This document shows positions 37,000-48,958 of a stretch of DNA of 60,000 nt, in pieces. The notes beneath the pieces are model-generated. The model made no database searches and was not told the DNA's origin. It saw only the letters and a program-made list of their open reading frames with translations. The stretch covers positions 17,362,001 to 17,422,000 of the forward strand of contig NC_079876.1 of assembly GCF_029227915.1 (NCBI RefSeq), given 5' to 3'. This DNA comes from Hydractinia symbiolongicarpus. Lineage: Eukaryota > Cnidaria > Hydrozoa > Anthoathecata > Hydractiniidae. Position 1 is the first letter of the stretch; every line of letters starts with the position of its first letter. A program made the translations under genes and the position numbers.

Positions 37000-39772
37000 A
37001 CGTTTTGGAAGCACATGACGTAAACTAAAGTTACTAAATGATCAATAAAAAATTAATGTCTTGACAGATTCTCCTGTTTTTATGCTCGTATTTGTCATTG
37101 TCACTGAACCACGCAGCAGGGAAAACTAAATTTTCGGAATGCAATCAAAATTACAATAGCAGTGGCAGTAACAACAAAACATGTCTTGTCTTATCCTTCT
37201 TGGATCCATTTTATGCCTCATAATATATATAAAAAACTTTTTAGCTCCAAAAACAAATGAATAAATAAATCAAAACAAAACAAAACAAAAAAAAGGAAGA
37301 AAAGAAACAAAATTTAACTGTACAAAGACATTAAAAATAGCGAAAACAAAAAAATAAAGAATTATTATTATATATAACTATTTTCTTTGTTTCAAAATAA
37401 TAAAAGACATTAATTGGAAAAAAAGTTCTTTCATAATTTCAAGCTTTCACATGGCAACAACAATAACAAAAGAAAAAGAACAAACGAAGAAACTATCAAC
37501 TTGAAGAAAAAATTCAAGAGTATTACTTATTCATTTCTTATTAAATTTTGGTCGTAAAACAAAACAAAAAAAGTTGGTTTTGAAATTATTTACTCTCTTT
37601 ATTATTGGCGCTATAAAAAATATTGTGCAGAAGTTATGTTTATCTTGGTAAACAAGGAAACGAAACTGTTGGTAAATAAGTTATAAGTAAACAGATAAAT
37701 TAAACAAGTGAACAATGAGGATGCGAATTAAAGTTACTCCTTCAAGCGTATCAGTAAGTTCTTTGTTTTGTTTATTTTTTTTATCCACAATTCTGTTCAT
37801 GTTTGTTAGCCGAAATACTCATTTTGGACAATTTCTTAAATAGCCAAACAAAATATCAACTAATCAATTCTCTATGCAGCTCAAGTCAACAGCCTCTAAA
37901 ATGTCATAAGGTACAGCCAGTCTGCCTTGCAGTACTATGCACTTAAGGATATTTCAGACCTTGGAACTTTGAAAAATGCGGATATTCTGATGTCAGCAAT
38001 AATAAACAGTATATAAGAACCAAAGGTTTAAGAATAATCGAAGATCATAACCCACTATGAACAGTGTTATATATGTATATAACATCTAAGGAAAGGTTTC
38101 TTCGAAATTCAACCTTCTTTTTCATAATAATTTACCTATGTCTTTAAAAATGATCGCGCTGAAGATTTATTTCCTCCCCCCCTCCCCCACATTGCATGGT
38201 AACGTTATTACAGCTCACGGGTTGACAAATATGCAGAAAAGAACAATGGGGGGATATGTACAACGGGCAAATTCCCATGGTTTTCTCCATGGTATAATGA
38301 CAAAGAATATGTGGAAAATGAAAACAGCTATATTAGCTAGGCAACATGCTTGCTTTATCTAATCTTGTTCCCTAAATAAAAAGAGCTCTGAAATAAACAA
38401 AAGCAAGATGGATAACGAAATACATAAAGCATATCTGCCAACATATCTTTTGTTTTATGTAACGTGTTTTATCAGCATGCAATCTTGATCACTTATCATT
38501 GCTTTTAAAATAGAAACAAGATGGGAGATCCTTCTCCCATCCCGATGATGAGAGAAGGATCTCCCGAAACGTCGCCTACTAAACTATCATGTTCAAGAAA
38601 TGGTTGAAAACAATTTTCGTGTTAATTAAGTGGAGATAATAACAACCCCTTTTACTAAACATGAAAATATAAGATAATTATTTTGTTGTGGTGGCCATAT
38701 CAAAAATGGTAGAAATGCTCATTCAAAATAAGCCACACAACAAATAAGGTAGAAACATGGAAACAATATATTTGAATTTTCCGTTTTTCAACTCTTTTCC
38801 AAAATAGGCAAACAGCATTACTTGGCTAGTGCTCTGTAGCAGGTAGACTTCGATGTTTCTACTTTGTACTAGACCGAGTAGCCAACATCGAAAATGTGAT
38901 TTTTACAATGCCTCATTATGGAGCACACCACTCCAGAAGCAGGGAAATTCCAAAAATATGGTAAAATTGGGGCAAGCTGACGTCAGCAATAAACACCCTT
39001 CATGTTTTTTAGATCTAACCTTGGTTCTGGCTAAGTTAACATTGACAAAATTGCGCACTATTGATTGGTTGTAGCTGCGCTCTTTGAAATTTTCCCCAAT
39101 ATAATATGCTTGAGGTTATAGGTTAGGATGTAATCTTCACATCCTGCTGTCAAATACAGAAAGCTAGGAACTGATATTTTTCACTGGTTAACGATCACAG
39201 TTGAACCTTATATTAGACGCGCTTCCAACAGCGCATGCGTTTAGTTGTCGCACTAAATGCGGTGAAAAATCCGAAAAGAAACTTTATGTAACGCCTTGCT
39301 TTTGCGGAAGTAGGATAGATTTGGGATAGATTTACTCCAAAAAAAATAAATAAAGATATAAAATACAATAATAGAAACAATGCTTTTAGCTTCTATGTAT
39401 AGAGTTCTTAAAAAAGACTAATCCCCCCAATCCTCCATTTTAATAACACTTTTAATAACAAATATATAAGACTCGTAATAATTAATAAAGGCCTTATCCT
39501 GTGTCGTATGTCTGCTCCCAACATTATCACCAATATTGTTACTAAAATTGTCAAAAAGAAGCACATTTCTCACTTTCTACTGTGCGTTTCACCGGAAAAA
39601 AAACTTCAGGGGCTGCTTATAAGTAGACGACGGAGTTCGTCCTTTTTGATTTCTGGAGATTAATTTTTATACATTATCTTTGTGGTGCGCTTGACTGAAC
39701 TAAGGTGACGCATTCTACAGAACTATGATATAACCCTTCCTCTTTACTTCCTGTTTCTACGGTCGTGTAGAA
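37000..39772. other. Non-coding, few features
   Basis: A-rich low complexity at 37245-37600. A perfect 14-bp stem, GGGAGATCCTTCTC at 38523-38536 with its complement at 38552-38565, is followed by CGAAACGTCG; this may be a retroelement 3' relic. No supported gene. Confidence 0.5.
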
Positions 39773-39877
39773 ATGAACACTTCAAACTTACATAAAATAA
39801 TGCGGGAGAGTTTATTTATTGACATTGAAGATGGTGAATTTTCAAGAGTTTCTTCTGGTATTTCAAACCGAACCATA
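39773..39877 (+). CDS. Candidate alternative first exon C (35 codons)
   Basis: The ATG has an in-frame TAA 14 codons upstream. The frame reads MNTSNLHKIMRESLFIDIED, then GEFSRVSSG, up to a GTGAGT donor after ACCATA, in phase 0. The pattern basic-ES-hydrophobic-DIED-FS-SG loosely recalls candidate exons A and B. Phase 0 is directly compatible with the channel T1 exon at 52151. Support is limited: one good donor, short length and a weak resemblance. Confidence 0.4.
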
Positions 39878-40063
39878 GTGAGTCATCTCCTCCACTTTTC
39901 TTCCAGCTTCAACGGCTGTGCTTACGCATAGATTTTTGCGTCAGACGTAGACCAAAGAAGAAGTTTGCTATTGATAACCAAACCAGACAAGAGCCTTTTT
40001 TTGTAATCTGTAAGAGATATTTTATGAAAAACTTGCATTGAAATGTAACGCTTATAAGAAATT

Positions 40064-40486
40064 CGTCCGTCCGTCCGTCCGTCCGTCCGTCCGTCCGTCC
40101 GTCCGTCCGTCCGTCCGTCCGTCCGTCCGTCCGTCCGTCCGTCCGTCCGTCCGTCCGTCCGTCCGTCCGTCCGTCCGTCCGTCCGTCCGTCCGTCCGTCC
40201 GTCCGTCCGTCCGTCCGTCCGTCCGTCCGTCCGTCCGTCCGTCCGTCCGTCCGTCCGTCCGTCCGTCCGTCCGTCCGTCCGTCCGTCCGTCCGTCCGTCC
40301 GTCCGTCCGTCCGTCCGTCCGTCCGTCTGTTTGTCTGTCTGTCCGTCTGTTCGTTCTGTTCGTTCATTCATTTATTCATTCATTCATTCATTCATTCATT
40401 CATTCATTTATCCCTTCATTTACTCATTCTTTCTTTCATCCAGGAACTAATTCTTTCATCCCGCCATTTATTCATTCATTCATCTT
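40064..40486. repeat. (CCGT)n tract followed by (CATT)n
   Basis: About 66 perfect GTCC units from 40064 to 40327, a short GTCT/GTTC transition, then (CATT)n-like sequence with interruptions to 40486. Long overlapping frames of Thr-Asp-Gly-Arg or Pro-Ser-Val-Arg repeats on both strands are by-products of the 4-base unit. Confidence 0.98.
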
Positions 40487-40489
40487 CAA

Positions 40490-43400
40490 TTGTTGATTAC
40501 GTTTGCACATAAAAGCACTCATAACTGGAAATATGGTGTAAATTTAGTCTTTGTTTTCCTGTTTTCAACATCGCTAAGGTAACAAATATAACAATAATAA
40601 GGCTTTGTTTGTTTTTACCGCTATAATGAAATGCGCAGGTGCAAAGGAAAGGAAGATTGAGTAAACCAGCAAACAGACCTGATATTTTTTGCTTAGATAT
40701 CATTCAAACACCAAACAAATAACGAAGCAAAATCAAAGTAGTTGAGTGCTTCTGATCTTGTGGTGATTTACTCACAGTTTTTAGAGGAAATGTTTCTTGG
40801 AATTTACTATGTTTTTAAAAGCAATCTGAATTATTTACAGAATTATTTTTATAATTTGAAATGATTAAAGAGATATTAACATGCAACATGAAATTTGCAT
40901 TAATATTGCATAATGTTCATGGGTTTAGTTAATTATTCGATTCAGTGAAATTTTGTTGCGATGGTAGTAATGAAGTATTCCCCTTAAGTGACGAGCTGCA
41001 TATCGAATTTGTTAAATTTTTTGTGAGTGAGAATATAGTCAGCAAAGACGACACGCTGCGAAAACACAGAGATTAAATCGTAATTAGTTACAAATAAATA
41101 CAATAATGTGTTGTGGTTAAACATAGCGTTACCTTTTTAATTCTCTTTAAACAAAAATTTGGTCTTTTAACTGCTTTACAAGGACAGCTCAAGTGTTTTT
41201 CAGGAAAAATGATCACTTTTAGCTTCACTTCGTGATTTACGTAAGGTTTAATTAGCTACTCACAGCAATCTGTCGTGGATAACTTTAAAGTATTTGCGCT
41301 GCTAAAAAAATCTGTTGATATTCTAAATTAACACTAAGATATCAAGAAAAAATCATTAGACTTAGTGTTAAAGACATTACAGTATACACGTGTAACCACT
41401 CTCTGCGCTCCTCTAAAAAAATGTCGTTCACAATAGTTTTATGGAATCAAACAAAAACAGAATGTAACGGATATCTTTTTAACACATGTTAGCTGAAAAT
41501 TTCTAATTTTGCCTTCATAGGTAAGACACAATCCTGAAAATTTTTGCAAACGACTGTTTTTCGCTATTTTTTTATCACCCTGCAGAAGCTCTGCTTTCAA
41601 GAAAAAACGTTGAGAATGTGCTACTGCATCTGGAAATTTTTGCAAACGACTGTTTTTCGCTATTTTTTTATCACCCTGCTAAAGCTCTGCTTTCAAGAAA
41701 AAACGTTGATAATGTGCTACTGCAGTTTCTGTTATCTTAACGTTTTAAAGCAATTAAGACGACGGCCCTCTAGTCTAAAAAATTGGGACAACTGCTTATG
41801 CTGATGTCAGCAAATTAAATTAGATTTAACAATAAAAATTAACAATAAAAAAAAATAACAAACGACGTAAAAAATTCGCAACACGTGTTTCTTTTATGGA
41901 ACCGATGTTTATAATTGCCTTTGCGGCGAACTTCGAAATTTAGTCCACTTTTGTAATAAATACGTAAAACTTGTATGATGTAAAAAGGTTTGTTTTGTTT
42001 TGCAGATATATTTTCTTTAAGGTGTATATTACATGGTCGCGATAGTTATTGTAATTAAACAATAGAAATCTTGCACATTTTGATGTTTCGTGTTATATGG
42101 AGTTTAGATAGCTAGATTATTTTTTTACATAGAAGTTTCGCGTTTGTATTCACAGTACACTTTTGTCCAACGTATGGTTCATAAAAAAAATTGTTTTCTA
42201 AAACAAATTAAAAGTTGTGCATAAAACAGGGAGACACGTACAGTTCCATGTGGGGTAAAGGTTAGTTTTAGAAAGAAGAAGACAAATAGGTTTGTAGTTT
42301 GTTTAGGACAGAAGTCAATTCCACCTTTTTTCAGGCCTGCAATTTAAGCTTTATTGAAGTAGGATAAAATAAGAAAAGTTGGTAAGGTTGCGCATTTTTT
42401 TTTTTAAATATATTATTTCATTTAAATTCGTTGGATTAAAATTTTTTTGTTAACAGTAAAATATAATTGGAGAAATTAATTTTTATCTGATTACTTGAGG
42501 AAATTAACGTTCACAAAGTAAAATAAAAAAAGAGGGTACCAGGAAATTAATTTCCGCGAGAAGGTTATTTTCGCGAATTTTATGCTTGCATGCGGAATAT
42601 TTGTTTGAATTATTTTTTTATAGATTCCGGGGATAGTAAGGTAGCTTAATGCTTTTCAGAAGTGTGTAGCCATTTAAACTGAAAAAAAATTGGATCATTA
42701 TGTTTTGAAAGCCCGCAAATTCATGGTTTCCATCAGGTTGCAAAAATAACTTAATTGCAACCCAAGTAAAATATCCAAATCTGTTTAATTCGCGGAATAC
42801 ATTTTTTTTTTAAATCGAGAAATTAATTTTTGCAAAAATTAGTTTCATAGGGAAAAATGTGGTTAAGGGAAAATATATTTCAGTTGTCTTTTGTTTTTTC
42901 TAAATATGCTTGTTAGTTTTAAATTTTGTCGCTTGTATTCTTCCAAAAATTAGGTAAATATATATTTCAATTTTACGAATGTTGATAAAGATTTTTAAGA
43001 TTGGAAAAAATAGATGATGTTAAAGTAAAAATTGTTTATTAGCAATTTTAGACTTTTCTTCTTAATCTAAGAAGGAACTCGGTCTAAGTAATCTTCAGAC
43101 TTTTTTTCGCCAAACATGTCTATGTCGCAAATATTTTCTTTTCGCGATTGCATCATTTTATTCTATAAATCTATAAATCTAAAATTTGGTTTTATTTCCC
43201 TGTCCTACTTATGGAGATAAGGTAGTCTTTAAATTCTTTAATATCCGGGGATAACAATTACTTTTAATAACTCCAAAAAAGAATGGAGTCGATTATCAGA
43301 CATTATCGTATTAAATTCTTCCAAATTTGAAAAACAACAACCAAAAAATTCGTAGTAGTGATATTTGTCTCCAATCGGCGAAGAAAAGTAAGGAAAATCG

Positions 43401-46400
43401 TGGAACAGCAGGTTAAAAAATATTAACGTGATAAAAATACCACCGCAAAACTTTGAAAAGCTTGTATAGTTAGCAAGTTAGTGAGGAAAAACAGAAAATG
43501 ACAAATTCCTTAGATTTCTTAAAAATGTTTTCGGGAGAATTAATTCTTGCGAAAGGATTACTTACTCTAAATATATATTCGCGTATTAGAAAAAAAACAA
43601 ACAAAAAAAAAAACGCGAAATTTGCGAAAATTATTCTTTGTAAAAATTAACAAACTTGTTCCTTGTCGAAAAACTTATCATCTAAGTTGGTCACATAAAC
43701 TAAGCGAGACTAAGCAGATACATCTAACAACTGTGCCTGTTATTGGTCACTTAAACGGCGAATCCAGCTTCGTTGAAGAAGCTAAAATAAATGTAGCTAG
43801 AGCATTTCAGGTCAGACGATACAAAAAAAAACCTTGCCTAAGCTAAATGAAGTAACAAGTAACACTTTACGATTATTTTTTTTAACCCTTTAGCCATTTT
43901 TATTTCAATACAAAAATACATTTCATACGTCGCACAAGAGCAAAAAGATAATCAGATGAACATAGTCATGAGATCCGGGGTAACTTTTCTTAACGCAAGG
44001 ACACTGGAAGGTGAACTAGTAAGGGAAAATTACAGAATTCTTTAAAAAGGCTACATTTAAATGCGCTGAGTTTGTGCTCATTGGTTGAATTTAATTCGAT
44101 TTTGCTCTAAAAAATTGCTTGTGGTAATTGGTTGTTTGGAAGTCAGGTTTTCCCTGAGGCATTTTCGTCTAAGCTCTAATGTTCAAGGAACACTTAGTTG
44201 ACTAGAAAAGATTAGACAGAAACCCAACAATTTCATAAAGAAGAACACTTGTATACTGTGTAAATAATCTGTGTCGTGTGTTTAACATAACTTCGAGTGG
44301 CAGCTACTGAAACTGGAACATTTTGTGTATTTTGTGGGGAAAACAATTTAAGAGGGTAAACATACATTTTTATTATTTTTTGTTATATTGAAGGCTTCAG
44401 TAGCTAGACTGGCATCGCGTAGATGTCGAACTTGCTCATAAAGTTTTGATTTCATAAATAAGACATAAAACTTAAAGAAAGATAAGTGTTGTCTAGAAGG
44501 AAGGTTATTAAATGCTTATATTTAAATTCAAGACGGGGATTAAATTGTTTGCGATGGAAGAAACATGTTAATCGAAGAACATTAAAGTATTTTATGGTTA
44601 AGTTAGACTTATGGTTTTAAAACAATTACTGGAGCTGTTGAATTCTCTTCTAAGCTACTGTTAGGGTTTTAGTATCTAAAGTAGAAAGTTAAAATAAAAG
44701 TTGCTTTTAAAAAAACAATGTGTTTATATTTTTTAACACTTAAGGATCAATCGACAAAATCCGATAGTGTAAAAAGAAAAATTACAAGCTTTTCTGTTGT
44801 CAAATTTGTCTACGATTTTAAAAGCACGAGAGGAGAAACATCTTTCAAGAAATCAAAATGTCAAAAAGCAGAAATCTTATTGAACTTTTGAAAAGGGAGG
44901 AAGGTTCTGTCAAACGTAAAAACGTCCTTTGTACAGAAAAAAGGTATAAGAACCATGTGGAGAAGAGAAAGAAGAAGAATTGACATCTGATACAAATGTA
45001 AACGCAAGAATGTGATTAAATAATTAACTCTCAGACAAAATTTGATAATGTAAACGATGCTTTAGATTACACTATTTAAATTAAAAAGAATTTACTTTTA
45101 TGTAATTTTTTCATATACAAAAATCTAATATTTTGACCTAATAAGCTTTCGAAAAATTGAGGTCAAGGATATTACTAAATAGCTATTGATATTGATAACG
45201 GCTATCACAAACTCAAACAAAAAAAGCTTTTTTTAGATTTCGCCTGTTTTTCGAACTGATTATTTCCGATTTTAAACACAATTTGCAGAACCATAGACAA
45301 GGATTCCGGCTTTTTGCGTTGCCCGCATTACGGAGCAGTCAGTGCGATGGCCATGTGATGTCCAAAAATCGGAAAGGAGGGAATTTCTCACATGTGCACA
45401 AATTTAGATGGGTTAAGATTCTCCAACTAACCAAATGACTTTAAGAATAGGGTAGCATTTCTTTGAAAAATTTTGAGATAAACATATCTAAATATATTAT
45501 ATATGATATATATATAATATATTATACGGCATATATTATATATATAATATATGAATATATGTAGATAAGGCTCCGCTATATTTTCCAGTAGTCAGTTCTA
45601 CATAGCAGATTCTATAAACATGTTTTTTTATGAATATTTTATTTCGATACATCACAATGAAACGGTATTTTATGTTGTGGTAACTTTATATTCAATATTA
45701 TTCATTAATTCTATTATAAGTTATTATTTTTCGTTGTAAGAAATTTATAAATAGTGTAGCTAAGGTTCACTTCAAAATAAACTCAGGAATACTTTTCCTT
45801 GGTACGTAATAACAATAATTGAAAAATTAGAAAGCTAAATGAGTTGTTAAATCTGCATCTTAAATAATAATAATAATAATAAAAAGCTTTTTACCTTTTC
45901 TCACCTCACCAAAATTTCTTTCGCATGTTTTTTTTCCAAAAAAAGAAATAATCAAGGCAGCAGTGTCTCAATGCGATCAAAAATTCCACATAAAAATTGT
46001 TATCTTGGTTACTGTTGTGTAGTATCTTCGTTTCAACTTCCTGTCCCAACGGTGACTAAACCAACATCAATTAATGTTTTCTGCTAAACTTAAAAATTGG
46101 TTTTCTAATTGAGCAATTTTTTAGCTTATGGTTCACCTTCTTTGTAAGATTCATATCTTTAGCGGTATTTATAAATGTGAACGCGTTAAATCTTAAAGAT
46201 GACAAATAAATATAACAATTCGCTCTTTCCGTGTTGAATGACAAAATCGAGGAGACTCTGTTACTTATGATAACGGTTGATCTTTAACTTTAGCATAGTT
46301 TAGTTTAGTTTTAACAACATTTTTTCAACTATTATATTTATCGGATTTTTAGTTTTTTCTTCCATGTCACATTCTCGTGCAATGCATTTTCTACGTTCAA

Positions 46401-46980
46401 AGTTTCGACATTCATCGAGTAATTTGTGTCTCAATATGCCTTGACATACTAACTTATAAAGACTGTTGAGAAACGTGTGCATACTTGAGCAACTTTTTTA
46501 GTAATAGCTTCGCGATTTTACATACATCAGTATCAGAATTAAGAAAACAAGTAGAGCTTAATTTATTCTAATGGTATGGGAAAGTTATACAAAGACGGTT
46601 CCTTTAAACAGAGAAAGAATTAATAAGTGCGGTCATTTTGGGGTGGTTTCACCGGTCTTGATGTTAACCTGAATCATTGATCTACATATGAGTACTTTAA
46701 AACTTGGATTTTTTCTTTCGTCATGCATTGGTTAGTTAAAAAGAAATTATGAAAGGAAGAAAATTTGGCGTGTGTCACATCAACTTGCAAAATGTAAGTA
46801 AACAACTTATTGTCATTATTATTTTATCATTAAGGTTGCTAATTTTGTTTCAGCATATCAAAATCAGTTGGCTTAATCATGCGAGAGTAAGGATTTTCTG
46901 ACATAATAAGTTCTGACAAGACATAAGTAGGTAAAAGCTTACTACAAAAAAAAAATTAAAATATGTACAACATCTTTAAT
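40490..46980. other. Long non-coding stretch (likely channel-gene intron or intergenic)
   Basis: AT-rich. A 100-base open stretch at 43711-43810 with a CAG|GTCAGA donor and mini-ORFs at 44857 and 46749 with possible donors were noted but not accepted as exons. An AT-dinucleotide palindromic block lies at 45488-45560. Confidence 0.45.
41530..41722 (+). repeat. 96-bp direct duplication
   Basis: Two near-identical copies of a unit starting TTTTTGCAAACGACTG (41541 and 41637) and running through TTTTTTTATCACCCTGC and AAAAAACGTTGA-AATGTGC. They differ at only a few positions, so the duplication is recent. Confidence 0.92.
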
Positions 46981-46988
46981 AACATCTA

Positions 46989-47106
46989 TATTATAATACC
47001 CGTATACGTCTGTCCGTCCGTCCTTCCGTCCGTCTGTCTGTCACGCAAAATGGTAGCTTAGCTGCGACGGGCGAACCCGTTGTTTTTTCCACGGGCTAAC
47101 GACTAG
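46989..47106 (+). mobile_element. Short dispersed repeat, copy 1, ending CTAGT
   Basis: Order: TTATAATACCCGTATACG, a short GTCC run, TCACGCAAAATGGTAGC, then the ACGGGcgaaCCCGT hairpin, CCACGGGCTAACGACTAGT. The same layout in reverse orientation is at 59479-59596. A hairpin followed by CTAG resembles a Helitron 3' terminus, but the spacing is longer than usual, so the class is uncertain. Confidence 0.6.
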
Positions 47107-48199
47107 TAATGTTAATTTTTTTAATACATACTGATTTCTTATAATGCTTTATACAAAACCATTCAAAAAAAATCACCGGGAGTCATTGCTCTTTGCTTCG
47201 TCATCCCGCATTTTTGTTTTCCTGTTAACATGATGTAATGAAATTACTCTGCGAGGGGTCTGGCATGAAGCTGTGCGCAACCATTTTAAACACAAAGTAT
47301 ACGGTTATTGTTATCCACCTTCATCAGTAGCACGTTAGACTCGTGCTTTAGGACTACAACCTTGGTCTTTAGATTTTCGCCAGTTGTGCATTTTTCCTAC
47401 ATCGATATTTCGTAAATAAAATTGCGTTGCTGGGGTCTCAAAATTAGGCTGCAACGCAACTATTTTCCTCACAGGATAGGGATATGATTATAAAAATATG
47501 CTGCGCCGATTTGTTCATTTTCGCATCACCAAAGATGTTTGCTGCTTTGGGAGTATATTTTTAAGCCCTCAAAAGGGCTCTGTTTAGTAAGCTCCAGATT
47601 AAATAAGATTTTATTGAGTAACAAGTCGGTTTTATGCAATTTTTTTTGGTCAGAAAACCTCGCTTAACTAGGACAACTCTATAGATGGTTATAGTGGACA
47701 AAATTTTTTATGTTCTATTTAGTGGTACTTAAAACTATCTTTGCATTTTTTTTCAATGCAACAAGGAGATAATTTTTGAGTCTATTGACATTTCACTAAC
47801 GACACATTTCATTGAATCGAAACGCAAATAGTTGTTATTGTTTTTAATTTTTAAAAAGAATGGCCAGCAAGCTTTTTAAGCAGACATTCTAAATATAGTA
47901 ACTTTCTTTCTAGTTCGTTAAGCGGAATAACATTTTTGGTTGCAGAGGGGTTCAAGTTACACATTTTTTTCAAAACACTGTTTGTAAGAAGGGCCTGAAC
48001 TAGACAATAATTCAGAGCATTGTTAGAACACATCGAGCCTAAATATTTAGTATGGAACATGTAAATTTAAAATAAATATAAATATTCTAATAATTATACT
48101 CTGTTTATTAAATTATAATTTTATGCGTCGCCTGCGATGAGTTGGAAAAAATAAAGGAAAGGAACACTGCTCCAAGTACGAACTAAAAATAGCCTTCTT

Positions 48200-48420
48200 T
48201 TATTCATTCATTTATTCATTCATTCATTCAATCATCTATTTATTTATTCATTCATTCATTTCTTTATTTATTTATTGATTCATTCATTGATTCACTCACC
48301 CATACATTTATCCATTCATTCATTCATTCATTCATTCATTCATTCATTCATTCATTCATTCATTCATACATTCATTCATTCATTCATTCATTCATTCACT
48401 TATATTTATTCTTTCATCAA
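48200..48420. repeat. (CATT)n tetranucleotide tract
   Basis: Imperfect TTCATTCATTCA repeats with TTTATTTA interruptions, purest at 48312-48405. It lies about 540 bases upstream of the channel start exon. Confidence 0.95.
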
Positions 48421-48958
48421 ATAGAATAACTCTTCACTCCAATTAGTTTTCTTTTAATTTACGTAGCTACTGTAAACTCAATTAATATCAACTTTATTCA
48501 AAATTCTTTGTAACACAGACTGGCATAGCAAGAAATCAATATTCTGGTATCGAAAATACAAAAGAAATCGCTATCGGAATTTTTTTTTCTTTTTTTCTTT
48601 ACAAAATAAAAATTAATTACGTGACTGCACCTCCCCTGTCGCTTCTTTTCTCTCTCTCTTCCAAAAGTTTTAATACTGATAATATACGATCGAAATAGTT
48701 ACTATGGTAGCAAATATTTTTCCCTTATTATCTACAATATATTATTCATCTGTAAATGCATTCATCTTTCTTTCGTATTAAATTTGTTTTTGTTCAACGG
48801 TGGCGGCGAAAAAAGAAAGTAATGAAAAAATAGAGAAGAAAAAACACAGAGAGAAAAAGAAAGAGGAGTAAAAAGTAGCAGAAAGAAATAGTTTTCTGGA
48901 TATGGTTACTTTTCTTTTTATTCCTTAAAGTCTCCCTAAGAGTTTTTTTAAACGTAAT

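Noticed and set aside
39909-40496. Long reading frames of TDGR or PSVR repeats on both strands
   Set aside because: They are automatic products of a 4-base repeat, which has no stop in several frames; there are no non-repeat domains.
43711-43810. Possible internal channel exon ending CAG|GTCAGA in phase 0
   Set aside because: No convincing polypyrimidine tract or acceptor upstream and no ATG; left as unproven.
44857-44944. Possible start exon (MSKSRNLIELLKREEG...) with donor AAAAAG|GTATAAG
   Set aside because: Phase 2 donor with no matching downstream acceptor exon; short Lys-rich frames are common here.
46749-46793. Mini start exon (15 codons) followed by GTAAGT, phase 0
   Set aside because: Too short to distinguish from chance; no similarity to the other candidates.
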